NCBI GenBank assembly: GCA_903851445.1
Contig: CAINOH010000024.1
Location: 18,080 to 82,079 of the forward strand
Length of the DNA stretch: 64,000 nucleotides
Direction: 5' to 3'
Source: an uncultured Microcaldota archaeon
GTDB lineage: Archaea > Micrarchaeota > Micrarchaeia > Norongarragalinales > CAINOH01
The notes under the pieces are model-generated. The model had not been told where the DNA came from, did no database searches, and saw nothing but the letters and a program-made list of their open reading frames with translations. Positions 7,955 through 17,267 of this stretch are shown here, in pieces. Both the position numbers and the translations under genes were made by a program. Position 1 is the stretch's first letter. Each line of letters starts with the position of its first letter.

Positions 7955-8185
7955 ATGACTAACAAATCAGGCAAGCCCGGCATCCACCACTGCCACGGGG
8001 TGGTCCGGACAATAGTGGTCGGGCCGCGGGGCCAGGTAGTCATCCCGAAGGAGGCCCGCGAGTGGATGGGAATAAAGCCCGGCGACCAGCTGGTGCTGCT
8101 CTCAAAGGTGCCCGGCGCGATGATGATAATCCGCGCCGACGGCATCCGCCACCTGGCAGAGAAGATAATGAGCAAGATAAAATAG
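7955..8185 (+). CDS. AbrB/SpoVT-type swapped-hairpin DNA-binding protein
   Basis: 76 residues. The centre TIVVGPRGQVVIPKEAREWMGIKPGDQLVLL is a classic AbrB/MazE swapped-hairpin domain, which dimerises and binds DNA. A short His-containing N-terminus (IHHCHG) and a helical tail (IRHLAEKIMSKIK) flank it. The gene precedes an ABC exporter operon by 44 bp on the same strand, so it may regulate that operon. Alternatively it is a lone antitoxin-like regulator, as no toxin gene is adjacent. Transcription is probably from the palindromic TATA at 7923. Confidence 0.87.
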   Translation: MTNKSGKPGIHHCHGVVRTIVVGPRGQVVIPKEAREWMGIKPGDQLVLLSKVPGAMMIIRADGIRHLAEKIMSKIK

Positions 8186-8229
8186 CGTGCAGGGCGGCGC
8201 GCCTTCCAGACGTACAAATAGTGTTTTTT

Positions 8230-9165
8230 ATGTTCGAAATCGAGACCCACGGGCTTGAGAAGAAGTTCGGCAACTTCACCGCAGTCAACGCCATTGACCT
8301 TGAAGTCAAGAAGGGCGAGATATTCGGCTTCCTCGGCCCGAACGGCGCGGGAAAGACCACCACGATAAAGATGCTCACCACGCTTGCCACGCCGACGAGC
8401 GGGACCGCAAAAATCGCGGGTTTTGACGTTGCCACACAGCCTGCAAAGGTGCGCTCGCGGATAGGCGTCGTGCCCCAGACGTTCTCGCTTTTCGAGGAAC
8501 TTTCGCCGATGGAGAACCTGTGGTACATCGGGAAGCTCAACGAGATTCCCGAAAAGGAAATCGAGTCAAAGAGCATCGAGCTTCTCAAGGCAGTCACCCT
8601 TTACGACAAGCGCGACCTGCCCTCGGGCGGGTTTTCGGGCGGGATGAAGCAGAGGCTCTCGCTTGCGGCAAGCCTGCTGCACGAGCCGAACATACTTTTC
8701 ATGGACGAGCCCACCACCGGCCTGGACCCGCAGAGCAGGATTGCGATGCGCGACATCACCCGCGACCTGAACAGGAAGGGCGTCACAATCATCTACACCA
8801 CCCACGACATGGACGAGGCGGAGAAGCTGTGCGACCGCATCGCCATCATGGACCACGGCAACATCATAGCAATCGGCACCGCCGACGAGCTCAAGCGCAA
8901 GGTATCAAAGCACGAGATTGCCGAGATTGACGCGCCCGACGCGTCCAAGGAGACCGTTGATGCGCTCAGGAAGCTGCCATTCATACACTCCGTCGAAAAG
9001 GACGGCTCGCGGCTGGTGTGCGAAGTGTCGGACGGCTCGGAAATGTTCTCAAAATTATCTGACTTCTTCAAGAAAAGGCAGCAGCAGGTCAATGAGATAC
9101 GCATACGCAAGCTGTCGCTTGAGGACGTGTTCATCAAACTTACAAAGAAGGACTTGAGGGAATGA
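8230..9165 (+). CDS. ABC transporter ATP-binding protein (DrrA/CcmA type)
   Basis: 311 residues from ATG 8230 (MFEIETHGLEKKFG); the longer ORF start has no homologous sequence. Motifs are in order: Walker A GPNGAGKTTT, Q-loop VVPQTFSLF, signature SGGFSGGMKQRLSLA, Walker B ILFMDEPTTGLDP, and the H-loop TTHDMDEAEKLC. A C-terminal domain of about 80 residues follows, as in daunorubicin-type exporters. Its stop overlaps the permease start by 4 bp (ATGA), so they form one exporter. The substrate cannot be told from sequence. Confidence 0.94.
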   Translation: MFEIETHGLEKKFGNFTAVNAIDLEVKKGEIFGFLGPNGAGKTTTIKMLTTLATPTSGTAKIAGFDVATQPAKVRSRIGVVPQTFSLFEELSPMENLWYIGKLNEIPEKEIESKSIELLKAVTLYDKRDLPSGGFSGGMKQRLSLAASLLHEPNILFMDEPTTGLDPQSRIAMRDITRDLNRKGVTIIYTTHDMDEAEKLCDRIAIMDHGNIIAIGTADELKRKVSKHEIAEIDAPDASKETVDALRKLPFIHSVEKDGSRLVCEVSDGSEMFSKLSDFFKKRQQQVNEIRIRKLSLEDVFIKLTKKDLRE

Positions 9166-10817
9166 AAAGGCAGGAAAAGACGGACAAGCGTGACGCTGAC
9201 GAGAAGCTCATAGACCTGGACAAGGTCAGGGCGATTATCACCAAGAACTACATGGTGCTGCGCCGCGACAGGACGCGCATGATAGCCCTGATCGTATTCC
9301 CGATAGTCATGATATCCATTTTCGGAGCGACAACAGGCGTCACGCCAAAGCACCTTGCAACTGCAATTGTTGACAACGACCAGAGCCTGCTCTCAAGCCA
9401 GGTGGCGGGCCAGCTGCAGACGCTTGACGTCCTTAGCATCGAATACAGCGTGGGCAGCGAGTCCGAGGCAAAAAAGCTCCTTGACGAGGGCAAGGCCAAG
9501 GCGGTCGTGATAATCCCGCAGGGGTTTGAGGATGCCATCAAGGAAGGCCGGCAGACGACCATCCGGCTGATGGTCGACCAGTCGGACGCCACTGTCGCAC
9601 AGATTGCATCCGCAAGCATCAGGGGATTCATAACCGGGCTGTCAAAGCAGGCCAGCGCACAGATGATAGCACAAGAGCAGGTTAACATTGCGATTGCCGC
9701 AAGGAAGGTGGCTGCGCTGGAATCGCTGCTCTCCTCGGGTGCGCAGGCGGCCGGGACTGTTGACGCGTATGACCTGGCAGCTGAGCAGGCTACGCTCGCG
9801 CGCTACCGGCTTATGCAAAGCACGGACACGCTGACCAAGCTTTCGCAGGCTGTTGCCGCTAACCTATACTCGCCAACAAACGCGGACTACTTGAACGAAC
9901 TTACTTTCGCCTATGACAACCCAAGAGCCAAGGCGTCGGTAGTCAGTGAAATCAACCTGGACCAACAATATGTCGCCCAGATGGCTATGTACAGCGGGCT
10001 TGCAGCAGGGAACATGATGGTGCTGCGCAGCGTCGCCTCCACACAGGCGCTCATCGCACAGGCAAAGGCCGGCTCGCTTGCGCTCTCGGCACAGCTTGAC
10101 TCCGCAGCACCTGTTGCGGACAGCGTGCAGGTCACGCTTGAAGGCTTTGCCTCAACCGACGTCAGCAGCCTTGTCGACCCCATCACGGTCGAGTCGGTGC
10201 AAGTGTACGGCCAGAGGCAGGGGATTGACTTTGCGCTGCCTGCGCTTGTTGCGCTAATCATATTCCAGGGCGCCATAATGGGCATGGGAAGGGCGATTGC
10301 AGGCGAGCGCCACGACGGCTCGCTTACCCGCGTGTTCCTCACGCCGACCTCAAACACCACGATACTGCTTGGGACCCAGCTTTTCTACATGATATTCGAG
10401 ACGTTGCGCGCAATATGCATAGTCCTAATCGCGATGCTGGTTTTCGGGCTGACGATTTCAGGCAACCCGTTCGAGGTCCTCCTGATAATAATCCTGTTCA
10501 CAATGGGAGCAACCGGGGTCGGGCTCGTAATCTCGTCCTTTGCAAAGACCGAGGAGCAGTTCATGCCAATGTCGATGCTCATAAGCCTGCCTTCGATGTT
10601 CCTTGCCGGCGCGTTCTTTCCCATACAGACCATGCCTGCGATACTGCAGGGCCTGGCGAAGGTGCTGCCTATTTACTATGCAGGCGACGCGCTTCGCGGC
10701 GTGATGGTCAAGGGGTTCTCGCTGATGCAGGTGTGGCCGGACGTGCTTTTCCTGTCGCTTTTTGCGCTTGTCATGCTTGCGCTGTCAGTAATGGTTTTCA
10801 AGAGGGAAGTAATGTAA
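9162..10817 (+). CDS. ABC-2 type permease, YhgE/Pip-like layout
   Basis: 551 residues. One N-terminal membrane helix (MIALIVFPIVMISIFGATTG) is followed by a large extracytoplasmic domain of about 300 residues, rich in Ala/Ser and helical. Five C-terminal membrane helices complete the ABC-2 permease core (FALPALVALIIFQGAIMGMGRAIAGERHDGSLTRVFLTPTS). The segment IAGERHDGSLTRVFLTPTS is the usual coupling element. It overlaps the ATPase gene by 4 bp and is followed 22 bp later by an S-layer-like protein. Export of a lipid, peptide or surface component is likely. Confidence 0.9.
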   Translation: MKRQEKTDKRDADEKLIDLDKVRAIITKNYMVLRRDRTRMIALIVFPIVMISIFGATTGVTPKHLATAIVDNDQSLLSSQVAGQLQTLDVLSIEYSVGSESEAKKLLDEGKAKAVVIIPQGFEDAIKEGRQTTIRLMVDQSDATVAQIASASIRGFITGLSKQASAQMIAQEQVNIAIAARKVAALESLLSSGAQAAGTVDAYDLAAEQATLARYRLMQSTDTLTKLSQAVAANLYSPTNADYLNELTFAYDNPRAKASVVSEINLDQQYVAQMAMYSGLAAGNMMVLRSVASTQALIAQAKAGSLALSAQLDSAAPVADSVQVTLEGFASTDVSSLVDPITVESVQVYGQRQGIDFALPALVALIIFQGAIMGMGRAIAGERHDGSLTRVFLTPTSNTTILLGTQLFYMIFETLRAICIVLIAMLVFGLTISGNPFEVLLIIILFTMGATGVGLVISSFAKTEEQFMPMSMLISLPSMFLAGAFFPIQTMPAILQGLAKVLPIYYAGDALRGVMVKGFSLMQVWPDVLFLSLFALVMLALSVMVFKREVM

Positions 10818-10839
10818 AAACGATTATCAGGTGGTTTGT

Positions 10840-12039
10840 ATGAAAAACGAAATATTGTTCGCATTTGTGTTTGCCTTGCTGGCAGTCAACGTATCCGCGT
10901 TGAACCGGCCCGACGTGCGCATCACGGGCTACTCGATGCCGGTTGCCCTGCTTGCAGCGGACCAGTCGGAAGTCACGCTTTCGCTTGAGAGCGTGGGAAA
11001 GCTTGACTGCGCCTACCGCGTGATAGCGCAGGCCTCGCCGTCATACCCAATCAGTTTGCACGGCCCGGACGTGATAGTGGTCGGCGACCTGTGCAAGGCC
11101 GATGGCGCAAGGAACATAACATTCGTGTTCAACGCAGACCAGAACGCCAACGCAGGCAACAACCCGGTGTCGGTCACAATCACTTATGAGAGCGAGAACG
11201 CAGCGCCCTATTCGACGCTCCAAAACCTCAACATCCCGGTTTCCGGCTTCCCGGAACTCCGTGCGCAGGTGACCTCAAGCACGCCCATTGACATCCACCC
11301 CGGAGACACCGCAACAGTAGAGATTACACTGGACAACATCGGGTCTTACAAGGCCCAGGCCATCGAGGCCACCCTGAACGCGCCGACGCCTATGGAGGTC
11401 AAGGCAGCTACCAAGACGGCGATAATCGCCGAGCTTGCGGCCAAGAAGTCGGCCAAGGTCACTTACACGATTTTCGTGCCAAAAGGCCAACGGCCGGGAG
11501 TGTATTCGGCTGGCCTTGCGCTGTCTTACATAGATGAGGCCGGGATGCGCGTCTCAAAGTCAATTCCAGTAAGCATAACCGTTGCCGCGAAGGCGGACTT
11601 GGCTGTCGCGCCGAGCGCGGATGCCGTGTTCATCGGCGCAAATAACGCTGCAGCCCGCTTTACCATAAAAAACAACGGTGCGGACGCTGCAAAGAACCTC
11701 CGGGTAAAGGTCATCCCCCAGTTCCCAATATCAACTGACGGCAGCGAGAGGCTGGTTGGCGACCTTGCGCCGGGCGCGACTGTCGAGGTTGCATTCAACG
11801 TCAACGCGGACAAGGAAGCGGCTGCCGGAAACTACGCACTGCAAATCCAGGCGACTTACGAGGATGCCTCGGGAACCAAGTACCGCGAGAGCGTCGAGAC
11901 CGGGATAACCGTCCATCAAAAGGACCTCTTTACCTCAATATTTGGCGACTACTGGTTCCTCTGGGCCATTGCGGCAATAGCGCTCGCGGTCTTCCTTGGC
12001 CGCAAGGCAAGGTCAGCCCTTGGAAAGAAGAAGGCATAA
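10840..12039 (+). CDS. Exporter-linked COG1361-like secreted protein with C-terminal anchor
   Basis: 399 residues from ATG 10840, preceded by a GGTGG ribosome binding site; the GTG at 10831 is the alternative. A signal peptide (MKNEILFAFVFALLAVNVSA) leads into three Ig-like repeats of the NEW3/CARDB kind found in COG1361 S-layer-type proteins (V..ITLDNIGSYKAQAIEATL and ARFTIKNNGADAAKNLRVKV). A final membrane helix (YWFLWAIAAIALAVFLGRKA) ends in a basic tail. COG1361 proteins are often encoded beside ABC-2 transporters in archaea, as here. It is probably an exported accessory component of that transporter; this is inferred from context. Confidence 0.82.
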   Translation: MKNEILFAFVFALLAVNVSALNRPDVRITGYSMPVALLAADQSEVTLSLESVGKLDCAYRVIAQASPSYPISLHGPDVIVVGDLCKADGARNITFVFNADQNANAGNNPVSVTITYESENAAPYSTLQNLNIPVSGFPELRAQVTSSTPIDIHPGDTATVEITLDNIGSYKAQAIEATLNAPTPMEVKAATKTAIIAELAAKKSAKVTYTIFVPKGQRPGVYSAGLALSYIDEAGMRVSKSIPVSITVAAKADLAVAPSADAVFIGANNAAARFTIKNNGADAAKNLRVKVIPQFPISTDGSERLVGDLAPGATVEVAFNVNADKEAAAGNYALQIQATYEDASGTKYRESVETGITVHQKDLFTSIFGDYWFLWAIAAIALAVFLGRKARSALGKKKA

Positions 12040-12055
12040 GGGCGTTTGGGCCCAA

Positions 12056-12130
12056 CCCCCCCCCCCCCGCTCTTTTCCGTTTTTCTCCCTTCTTTCCTTT
12101 ATTCCCCTTTTTTGCAAATCTTTTTCTTTA
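12056..12130 (+). other. 13-C homopolymer and pyrimidine-rich tract
   Basis: Thirteen consecutive C residues (12056-12068) are followed by a T/C-only-rich run with several T5-6 blocks (gctcttttccgtttttctcccttc and onwards). The T-rich part directly after the COG1361-like gene is a probable archaeal transcription terminator. The C run is a slippage-prone homopolymer and its exact length is uncertain. Confidence 0.6.
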
Positions 12131-12201
12131 CTTGCACACTAATTGTGGATAAACCACCGGAAGCTGCGAAGCCTCCCAGCCTAAATCATAGGCGTTTTTG
12201 A

Positions 12202-13893
12202 ATGATAGCAATCAGCGACTTTGGAGTCATCGTCATAGTCGCAACCATCGCCGGCGCAGTCGCGATAATGCTCCGCCAGCCCTCGGTAATCGGCCTACTT
12301 GTCGCTGGAATGATAGTCGGTCCCCACCAGCTGGGCCTTGTAGGCAGCATGGACTCGATATCAAGCTTTGCCGACGTGGGCGCCATCCTTCTGCTCTTCG
12401 CCATCGGCCTTGAGTTCTCAATGGACAGCCTGAAGAGCCTGGGCGCCAAGGCGACCATACTTGCAGCAACCAAGATGGGCATCATAATGCTCCTGGGCTA
12501 CCTTGCGGCGACGCTTTTCGGCCTCAAGCCCATCACGGGAATGTACCTTGGCGCAATCTTCTCAATCACGAGCACGGCCATAGTCTCCAAGATACTTTCT
12601 GAGAAGAACTTTTCCGACCGACCGGAGGCGCCGCTCCTGATAGCCTCGCTGATTGTGGAGGACATCATCTCGATATTCATGCTCGCGGTGCTCTCGGGCA
12701 TCAGCGGGTCGGGCGAACAGGTCTCGTTCAAGTTCATCCTCTCGGTCGCGAACTCGCTCGTGATATTCGGGGTGTTCTACCTGGTCCTCTCGAGGATACT
12801 CAAGATAGTGCTTGACTGGCTTTCCGAAAACCGCGCAGAGGAGACGCTTGCGTTCTCCGCCCTGAGCATGGGGGTCGGCCTGAGCTTCCTCGCCCAGTTT
12901 GCGGGCCTGCCTGCGTCAATCGGTGCGTTCCTTGCAGGCAACCTCATAGCATCGCTCAAGAAAGCCGAGGAGTTCAAGCAGGCGATTTACCCGCTCATCT
13001 TCGTATTCTCCGCGTTGTTCTTCCTCTCAGTCGGGATGGTGGTTGACCTGCGCTCGATAATCTCCAACATCTGGCTGATTGCGGGAATCGCCATTGCCGC
13101 GATTGCAATCAAGTTCGTGGCAACGCACGTGTCATACTACTTCGTCGAGGCGGACTCGCGCTCGGCCACTTTTGCAGGGATTGCGATGCTCTCAATCGGC
13201 GAGTTCTCGATACTGATAGCCCAGCTTTCGCGCAACGTGGTCACCGACATCGACCTTATCGGCATCACGTCTGCTTTGGTGCTGATCACTTCGCTTACGA
13301 CGTCGTTTTTGATTGACGACTCCGAATTCATCTGGAGGAAGCTGCGGCGCACGCTGCCTGCACGCATAGTCGACGCCGGACGGCAGATTGCACGCCAGAA
13401 CCAGCAGGCGTTCTACGCGGTGCAGTACAACTACTCGTTCAACAGCAAGGTCGGCTCAAGCGTCTCCTTCCTCCGCGAGAACCTCCTTCTGATGGTAATC
13501 ATCTTCGGGGTCATACTCTACTCGACGCAGTCCGCCCAGACGTTTGCCTTTGGAGACACGATCATAACGCTCAAGGGCCTCGGGCTGGGCGTCGCGCTGG
13601 TTGCAACAGCGGCAATAATGGCAAGGACGATAATCGCAATGAGAAAAAGCGACTACTATTCCATACGCAGCGCAGGGCTCCTGTCGATGTACCGCAAGCT
13701 GGCGCGCACATTCAGCACCTCGGCCATCATCTGGCTTGCCATTGCCCTGCTCGCGGTGCTCGTTGTCTTCGGGTCCAACCCCGAAGCAAGCAGGATGATA
13801 ACGCTTGTTGCGATACTGGTGGTCATAGCGGACGTGTACAGGCGAAGGGAAGGCAAGATGGGAATGCTGCAAGGCCGCTCTGACTATTATTAG
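12202..13893 (+). CDS. CPA2 family cation:proton antiporter (Kef/NapA-like)
   Basis: 563 residues. The first roughly 380 form the CPA2 domain of about 12 membrane helices (LRQPSVIGLLVAGMIVGP, LLLFAIGLEFSMDSL, FSITSTAIVSKIL, IASLIVEDIISIFML, LAQFAGLPASIGAFLAGN). The motif IVEDI occupies the ion-binding helix position. The last 180 residues hold about four more membrane helices and no TrkA-N nucleotide-binding domain, which is unlike classical KefB/KefC. It exchanges Na+ or K+ for H+; the ion is not determinable here. It stands alone between two T-rich or GC-rich intergenic gaps. Confidence 0.88.
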   Translation: MIAISDFGVIVIVATIAGAVAIMLRQPSVIGLLVAGMIVGPHQLGLVGSMDSISSFADVGAILLLFAIGLEFSMDSLKSLGAKATILAATKMGIIMLLGYLAATLFGLKPITGMYLGAIFSITSTAIVSKILSEKNFSDRPEAPLLIASLIVEDIISIFMLAVLSGISGSGEQVSFKFILSVANSLVIFGVFYLVLSRILKIVLDWLSENRAEETLAFSALSMGVGLSFLAQFAGLPASIGAFLAGNLIASLKKAEEFKQAIYPLIFVFSALFFLSVGMVVDLRSIISNIWLIAGIAIAAIAIKFVATHVSYYFVEADSRSATFAGIAMLSIGEFSILIAQLSRNVVTDIDLIGITSALVLITSLTTSFLIDDSEFIWRKLRRTLPARIVDAGRQIARQNQQAFYAVQYNYSFNSKVGSSVSFLRENLLLMVIIFGVILYSTQSAQTFAFGDTIITLKGLGLGVALVATAAIMARTIIAMRKSDYYSIRSAGLLSMYRKLARTFSTSAIIWLAIALLAVLVVFGSNPEASRMITLVAILVVIADVYRRREGKMGMLQGRSDYY

Positions 13894-14047
13894 TTTTAAA
13901 AGAAAAAGTGGAAGCCGCGCTTCCTGTGCGTCCCGGGCCCCTCGCTGCAAAAAACCGGTTTGCTTAGGCTGTTTTTTATAAGGGAAAACACTAATGGGTG
14001 CATACCTGGCCCTTGGGCCGAAGAACGCTTACTGGAGAGTGCTTGCT

Positions 14048-16564
14048 ATGGCCAACAACGTCTATTGGTTTTCCGAAATCAACAAGTCCTCGATTCCCAT
14101 CGCGGGTGGCAAGGGCGCCAACCTTGGCGAGATGTTCCAGCTCGGCCTGCCGGTGCCCGACGGCTTCGTGGTGTCGAGCGAGGCGTACTTCAACTTCGTG
14201 CGCGCTACCAAGATAGACAAGCTCATTGAGTCCACGCTCTCGGGGCTTGACGAGCAGGACTCGGACAAGCTGGACCAGGCGAGCGAGACCATCAAGAACG
14301 CCATCCTGGCTGAGCCGGTGCCCAACGACATCCGCACCGACCTTGTCCGCGCCTACAACAAGCTGTGCGGGGTGAGCATCTTCCCGCTTGCAAGCCAGGA
14401 GTTGCTCGTGGCCGTAAGGAGCAGCGCAACAGCCGAGGACCTGCCCGAGGCCTCGTTTGCGGGCCAGCAGGCCACATTCGTGAATGTGAAGGGAGCTGAC
14501 ATGCTCGTTGACGCGGTGCGCTCGTGCTGGGCCAGCCTCTTTGAGGCAAGGGCAATCTACTACCGCATAACTGAGCACTTCGACCACAACAAGGTCGGGC
14601 TGTGCGCTGTTGTGCAGAAGATGGTGGACAGCGAAAAGAGCGGGGTCATGTTCACGGTAAACCCCATCAACAGGAACCCGAACGAAATCATGATTGAGGC
14701 TGCGATTGGCCTTGGCGAGGCCGTTGTGAGCGGGTCGGTCACGCCGGACAACTACATTGTCGCCAAGGACTCGATGCAAATCGCAAACAAGACCATAAAC
14801 AAGCAGGAGTTTGTGATTCTCCGCGGAAAGTCCGGCACCGGCTCGGAAAAGGCCGACCTGCCTGATAACCTTGCCTCTGCGCAGAAGATCCCGGACGACC
14901 AGATAACCAGGCTGGCGGACTTTGGAAAGAGGATTGAGGAGCACTACGGCGCACCCCAGGACATCGAGTGGGCAGTTGAGAAGGGAAAAATATACATAGT
15001 CCAAACTCGGAACATCACCACGCTAAAGGACAGGTTGCCGCAGGAAGAGAAGACGCAGGAGGTGAAGGTCGCAGTGGAAGCAAACGAGCCGATAGTGCAG
15101 GATACAATCAAACCGCGACCTCAAGCAGCACCCGCGCCAACTGTTGACATACCCAGGCCGCAGGTCATCGTAGAAACTGCGGTCCCAACATCATCCTCAA
15201 AGGCAAAGCCCATACTAAAGGGCCTGGGCGCCTCGCCGGGAACTGCGTGGGGGCCCGTGCGGCTCATCTACTCGCCAAAGGAAATACACAAGGTAAGGCA
15301 GGGCGACGTTTTGGTAACCGAGATGACCTCGCCGGACTACGTGCCTGCGATGAAGCGCGCCGCAGCAATCGTCACGAACTCTGGCGGCCAGACGTGCCAC
15401 GCCGCAATAGTGAGCCGCGAACTCGGGATACCATGCATCGTCGGCACGCGCACCGCGACCATTGACCTTAAGGAGGACCAAATCATCACGGTGAACGCGA
15501 CCCAGGGCGTGGTGTTTGAGGGAAAGCTCGCAACCACAACTGCAGCAGGCTCAAACCCGACCACCAAGGCAATGGAAAAGGAGGTCGCGTCTGACGCGTT
15601 CATGCAGGAAGTGGTGCGCGCAACCAAGTACCTCTCCGGGCCGCAGAGCGACAACATCGTAACAGGCACCAAGCTCTACGTCAACCTTGCCGAGCCTGAG
15701 AACGCTGAGAAAATCGCATCAAAGCACGTCGACGGGGTCGGCCTCTTTAGGGCGGAGTTCATAATCGCCGGGTTCGGAAAGCACCCAAAGGCGATGCTCA
15801 AGCAGGGTAAGCGCGAGGAGTTCATCGACGCTTTGTCGGACGGCATGCGCAAGATGTGCGCAGCTTTCTACCCCCGGCCGGTCATCTACCGCGCAACCGA
15901 CTTCAAGACCAACGAGTACAGGAACCTCGAGGGCGGCGAGGAGTTCGAGCCAAAGGAAGAGAACCCCATGATTGGCTTCCGCGGCTGCTTCCGCTACATC
16001 AAGGACCCCGAAGTGTTCAACATGGAGCTCGAGGCCATCAAGCGCGTGCGCGAGACGTACGGGATGAAGAACCTCTGGCTGATGATACCGTTCGTGCGCA
16101 CGGTCAACGAGTTCAGGGCGTGCAAGAAGCTTGTGGACGCGGCCGGGCTTGCGAACGGCGGGTACGACTTCAAGCTGGGCATAATGTGCGAAATCCCCTC
16201 TACAATCATCCTTGCCGAGGAGTTCTGCAAGGAAGGCGCGCAGTTCTTCTCAATAGGGAGCAACGACCTGACCCAGCTCACCCTCGGCCTTGACCGGGAC
16301 AACCCGATTGTGGCTGACGACTTTGACGAGCGCGACCCATCTGTCCTCGAGTCCATCCGGCTGGTAATCGAGCGCTGCCACAAGCACGGCGTGCCGGTGG
16401 GGATATGCGGCCAGGCGCCGTCGGTCTACCCTGAGTTTGCCGAGGCGATTGTCGAGTATGGCATCGACTCAATCAGCGTCAACTCCGATGTGATTGAGGC
16501 AACGCGCAAGACAGTGGCAAGCGCGGAGCAGAGGCTATTGATGAAGAAGGCGCGAAGCAATTAA
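14048..16564 (+). CDS. ppsA: Phosphoenolpyruvate synthase
   Basis: Makes PEP from pyruvate and ATP for gluconeogenesis. ATG 14048 (MANNVYWFSEI) follows GGAGAG and gives 838 residues. Domains run in order. The ATP-grasp domain holds GGKGANLGEM, VRSSATAEDLPEASFAGQQ and SGVMFTVNP. The swivelling phosphohistidine domain has the catalytic His in SGGQTCHAAIVSRELGIPCIVG. The TIM-barrel PEP domain has GLFRAEF, IGSNDLTQLTLGLDRD and the catalytic Cys in VPVGICGQAPS. A Pro/Ala/Val-rich spacer of about 55 residues (QEVKVAVEANE to VPTSSSKAKP) sits between the first two domains, longer than usual. Confidence 0.95.
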   Translation: MANNVYWFSEINKSSIPIAGGKGANLGEMFQLGLPVPDGFVVSSEAYFNFVRATKIDKLIESTLSGLDEQDSDKLDQASETIKNAILAEPVPNDIRTDLVRAYNKLCGVSIFPLASQELLVAVRSSATAEDLPEASFAGQQATFVNVKGADMLVDAVRSCWASLFEARAIYYRITEHFDHNKVGLCAVVQKMVDSEKSGVMFTVNPINRNPNEIMIEAAIGLGEAVVSGSVTPDNYIVAKDSMQIANKTINKQEFVILRGKSGTGSEKADLPDNLASAQKIPDDQITRLADFGKRIEEHYGAPQDIEWAVEKGKIYIVQTRNITTLKDRLPQEEKTQEVKVAVEANEPIVQDTIKPRPQAAPAPTVDIPRPQVIVETAVPTSSSKAKPILKGLGASPGTAWGPVRLIYSPKEIHKVRQGDVLVTEMTSPDYVPAMKRAAAIVTNSGGQTCHAAIVSRELGIPCIVGTRTATIDLKEDQIITVNATQGVVFEGKLATTTAAGSNPTTKAMEKEVASDAFMQEVVRATKYLSGPQSDNIVTGTKLYVNLAEPENAEKIASKHVDGVGLFRAEFIIAGFGKHPKAMLKQGKREEFIDALSDGMRKMCAAFYPRPVIYRATDFKTNEYRNLEGGEEFEPKEENPMIGFRGCFRYIKDPEVFNMELEAIKRVRETYGMKNLWLMIPFVRTVNEFRACKKLVDAAGLANGGYDFKLGIMCEIPSTIILAEEFCKEGAQFFSIGSNDLTQLTLGLDRDNPIVADDFDERDPSVLESIRLVIERCHKHGVPVGICGQAPSVYPEFAEAIVEYGIDSISVNSDVIEATRKTVASAEQRLLMKKARSN

Positions 16565-16599
16565 GAAGAACTGGGAGATACAAGAGAGAGGGTCGAAAG

Positions 16600-17181
16600 A
16601 TGATATTCGGCTTTTGCGGCACGCTGGGCTCAGGAAAGGGCACTGCAATAGAGCTATTGCAGAAGGAATTCGGAGCTACTAGCTTCAGCCTTTCTGACGA
16701 GATTAGGCAGGAGTGCAAAAAGCGTGGCTTGGGACTCGAACGGACCAACCTGATTGCTGTTGGAAACGATATGCGGAAAAGCCACGGTGACGGCTATTGG
16801 GCGGACAGGGTTGCCGAAAAGGTCAAGGCCCTTCCGAACTGGCAGAAAAAAGTCGCCACCGTCGATTCCATCCGGCTTCCTGCAGAGGTTGAGGGGCTTG
16901 TTGAACAGTTCGGGAAGGGATTCGCGCTTATCAGCGTCGACGCGCCGGTTGAACTGCGCTACGAGCGCATCAAGAAGCGCGCAAGGGCAGGCGAGCAGCT
17001 GCTTTCGCTTGAGCAGTTCGAAGCGTCCGAACACAAGGAACAGTCAAAGGCAAAAGGCGAGCCCAACCTTGCCGCGACGATGGCGCTAGCTGACTATGAA
17101 ATCGTCAACGACGAGAGCAGACCGGAGCTTGAGCGCGGAATCCGCACGATTGCCAACAAGTACCACCAGAAGACCAAGTAG
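16600..17181 (+). CDS. P-loop nucleoside/nucleotide kinase-like protein
   Basis: 193 residues. The Walker A is GTLGSGKGTAIELL near the N-terminus, then SLSDEIRQECKKRG, a Walker B-like ATVDSIRLPAEVEGL, and ALISVDAPVELRYERIKKRARAGE, which matches the LID region of dephospho-CoA and (d)NMP kinases. A helical C-terminus follows (DYEIVNDESRPELERGI). This pattern fits the AAA_17/AAA_18-type kinases found in archaea (UPF0200-like). The substrate is not identifiable; deoxynucleotide or CoA-precursor kinases are candidates. The start has a GAGGGT ribosome binding site 7 nt upstream, 35 bp after ppsA. Confidence 0.75.
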   Translation: MIFGFCGTLGSGKGTAIELLQKEFGATSFSLSDEIRQECKKRGLGLERTNLIAVGNDMRKSHGDGYWADRVAEKVKALPNWQKKVATVDSIRLPAEVEGLVEQFGKGFALISVDAPVELRYERIKKRARAGEQLLSLEQFEASEHKEQSKAKGEPNLAATMALADYEIVNDESRPELERGIRTIANKYHQKTK

Positions 17182-17217
17182 GAATTGCTGGCACATCAAC
17201 CAAAACAATATAACTAT

Positions 17218-17231
17218 TTATTGAGCAATAA
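17218..17231 (+). promoter_or_regulatory. Inverted repeat at TA-module promoter
   Basis: TTATTG-AG-CAATAA is a perfect 6-bp inverted repeat with a 2-nt spacer, 36 nt before the antitoxin start and directly after an AT-rich TATA-like stretch (caatataactattta). Ribbon-helix-helix antitoxins usually repress their own operon from such sites; function here is inferred. Confidence 0.55.
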
Positions 17232-17267
17232 CTGTACAACTATTGACTGTGTCTAGAGGTAGGGGAA

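Noticed and set aside
8062-8229. 56-residue N-terminal extension of the ABC ATPase ORF
   Set aside because: It overlaps the AbrB-type gene in another frame; the domain starts at ATG 8230.
13991-15004. 337-aa minus-strand ORF antisense to ppsA
   Set aside because: It lies wholly inside a well-supported PEP synthase gene, has no recognisable domain, and is a by-product of GC-rich third codon positions.
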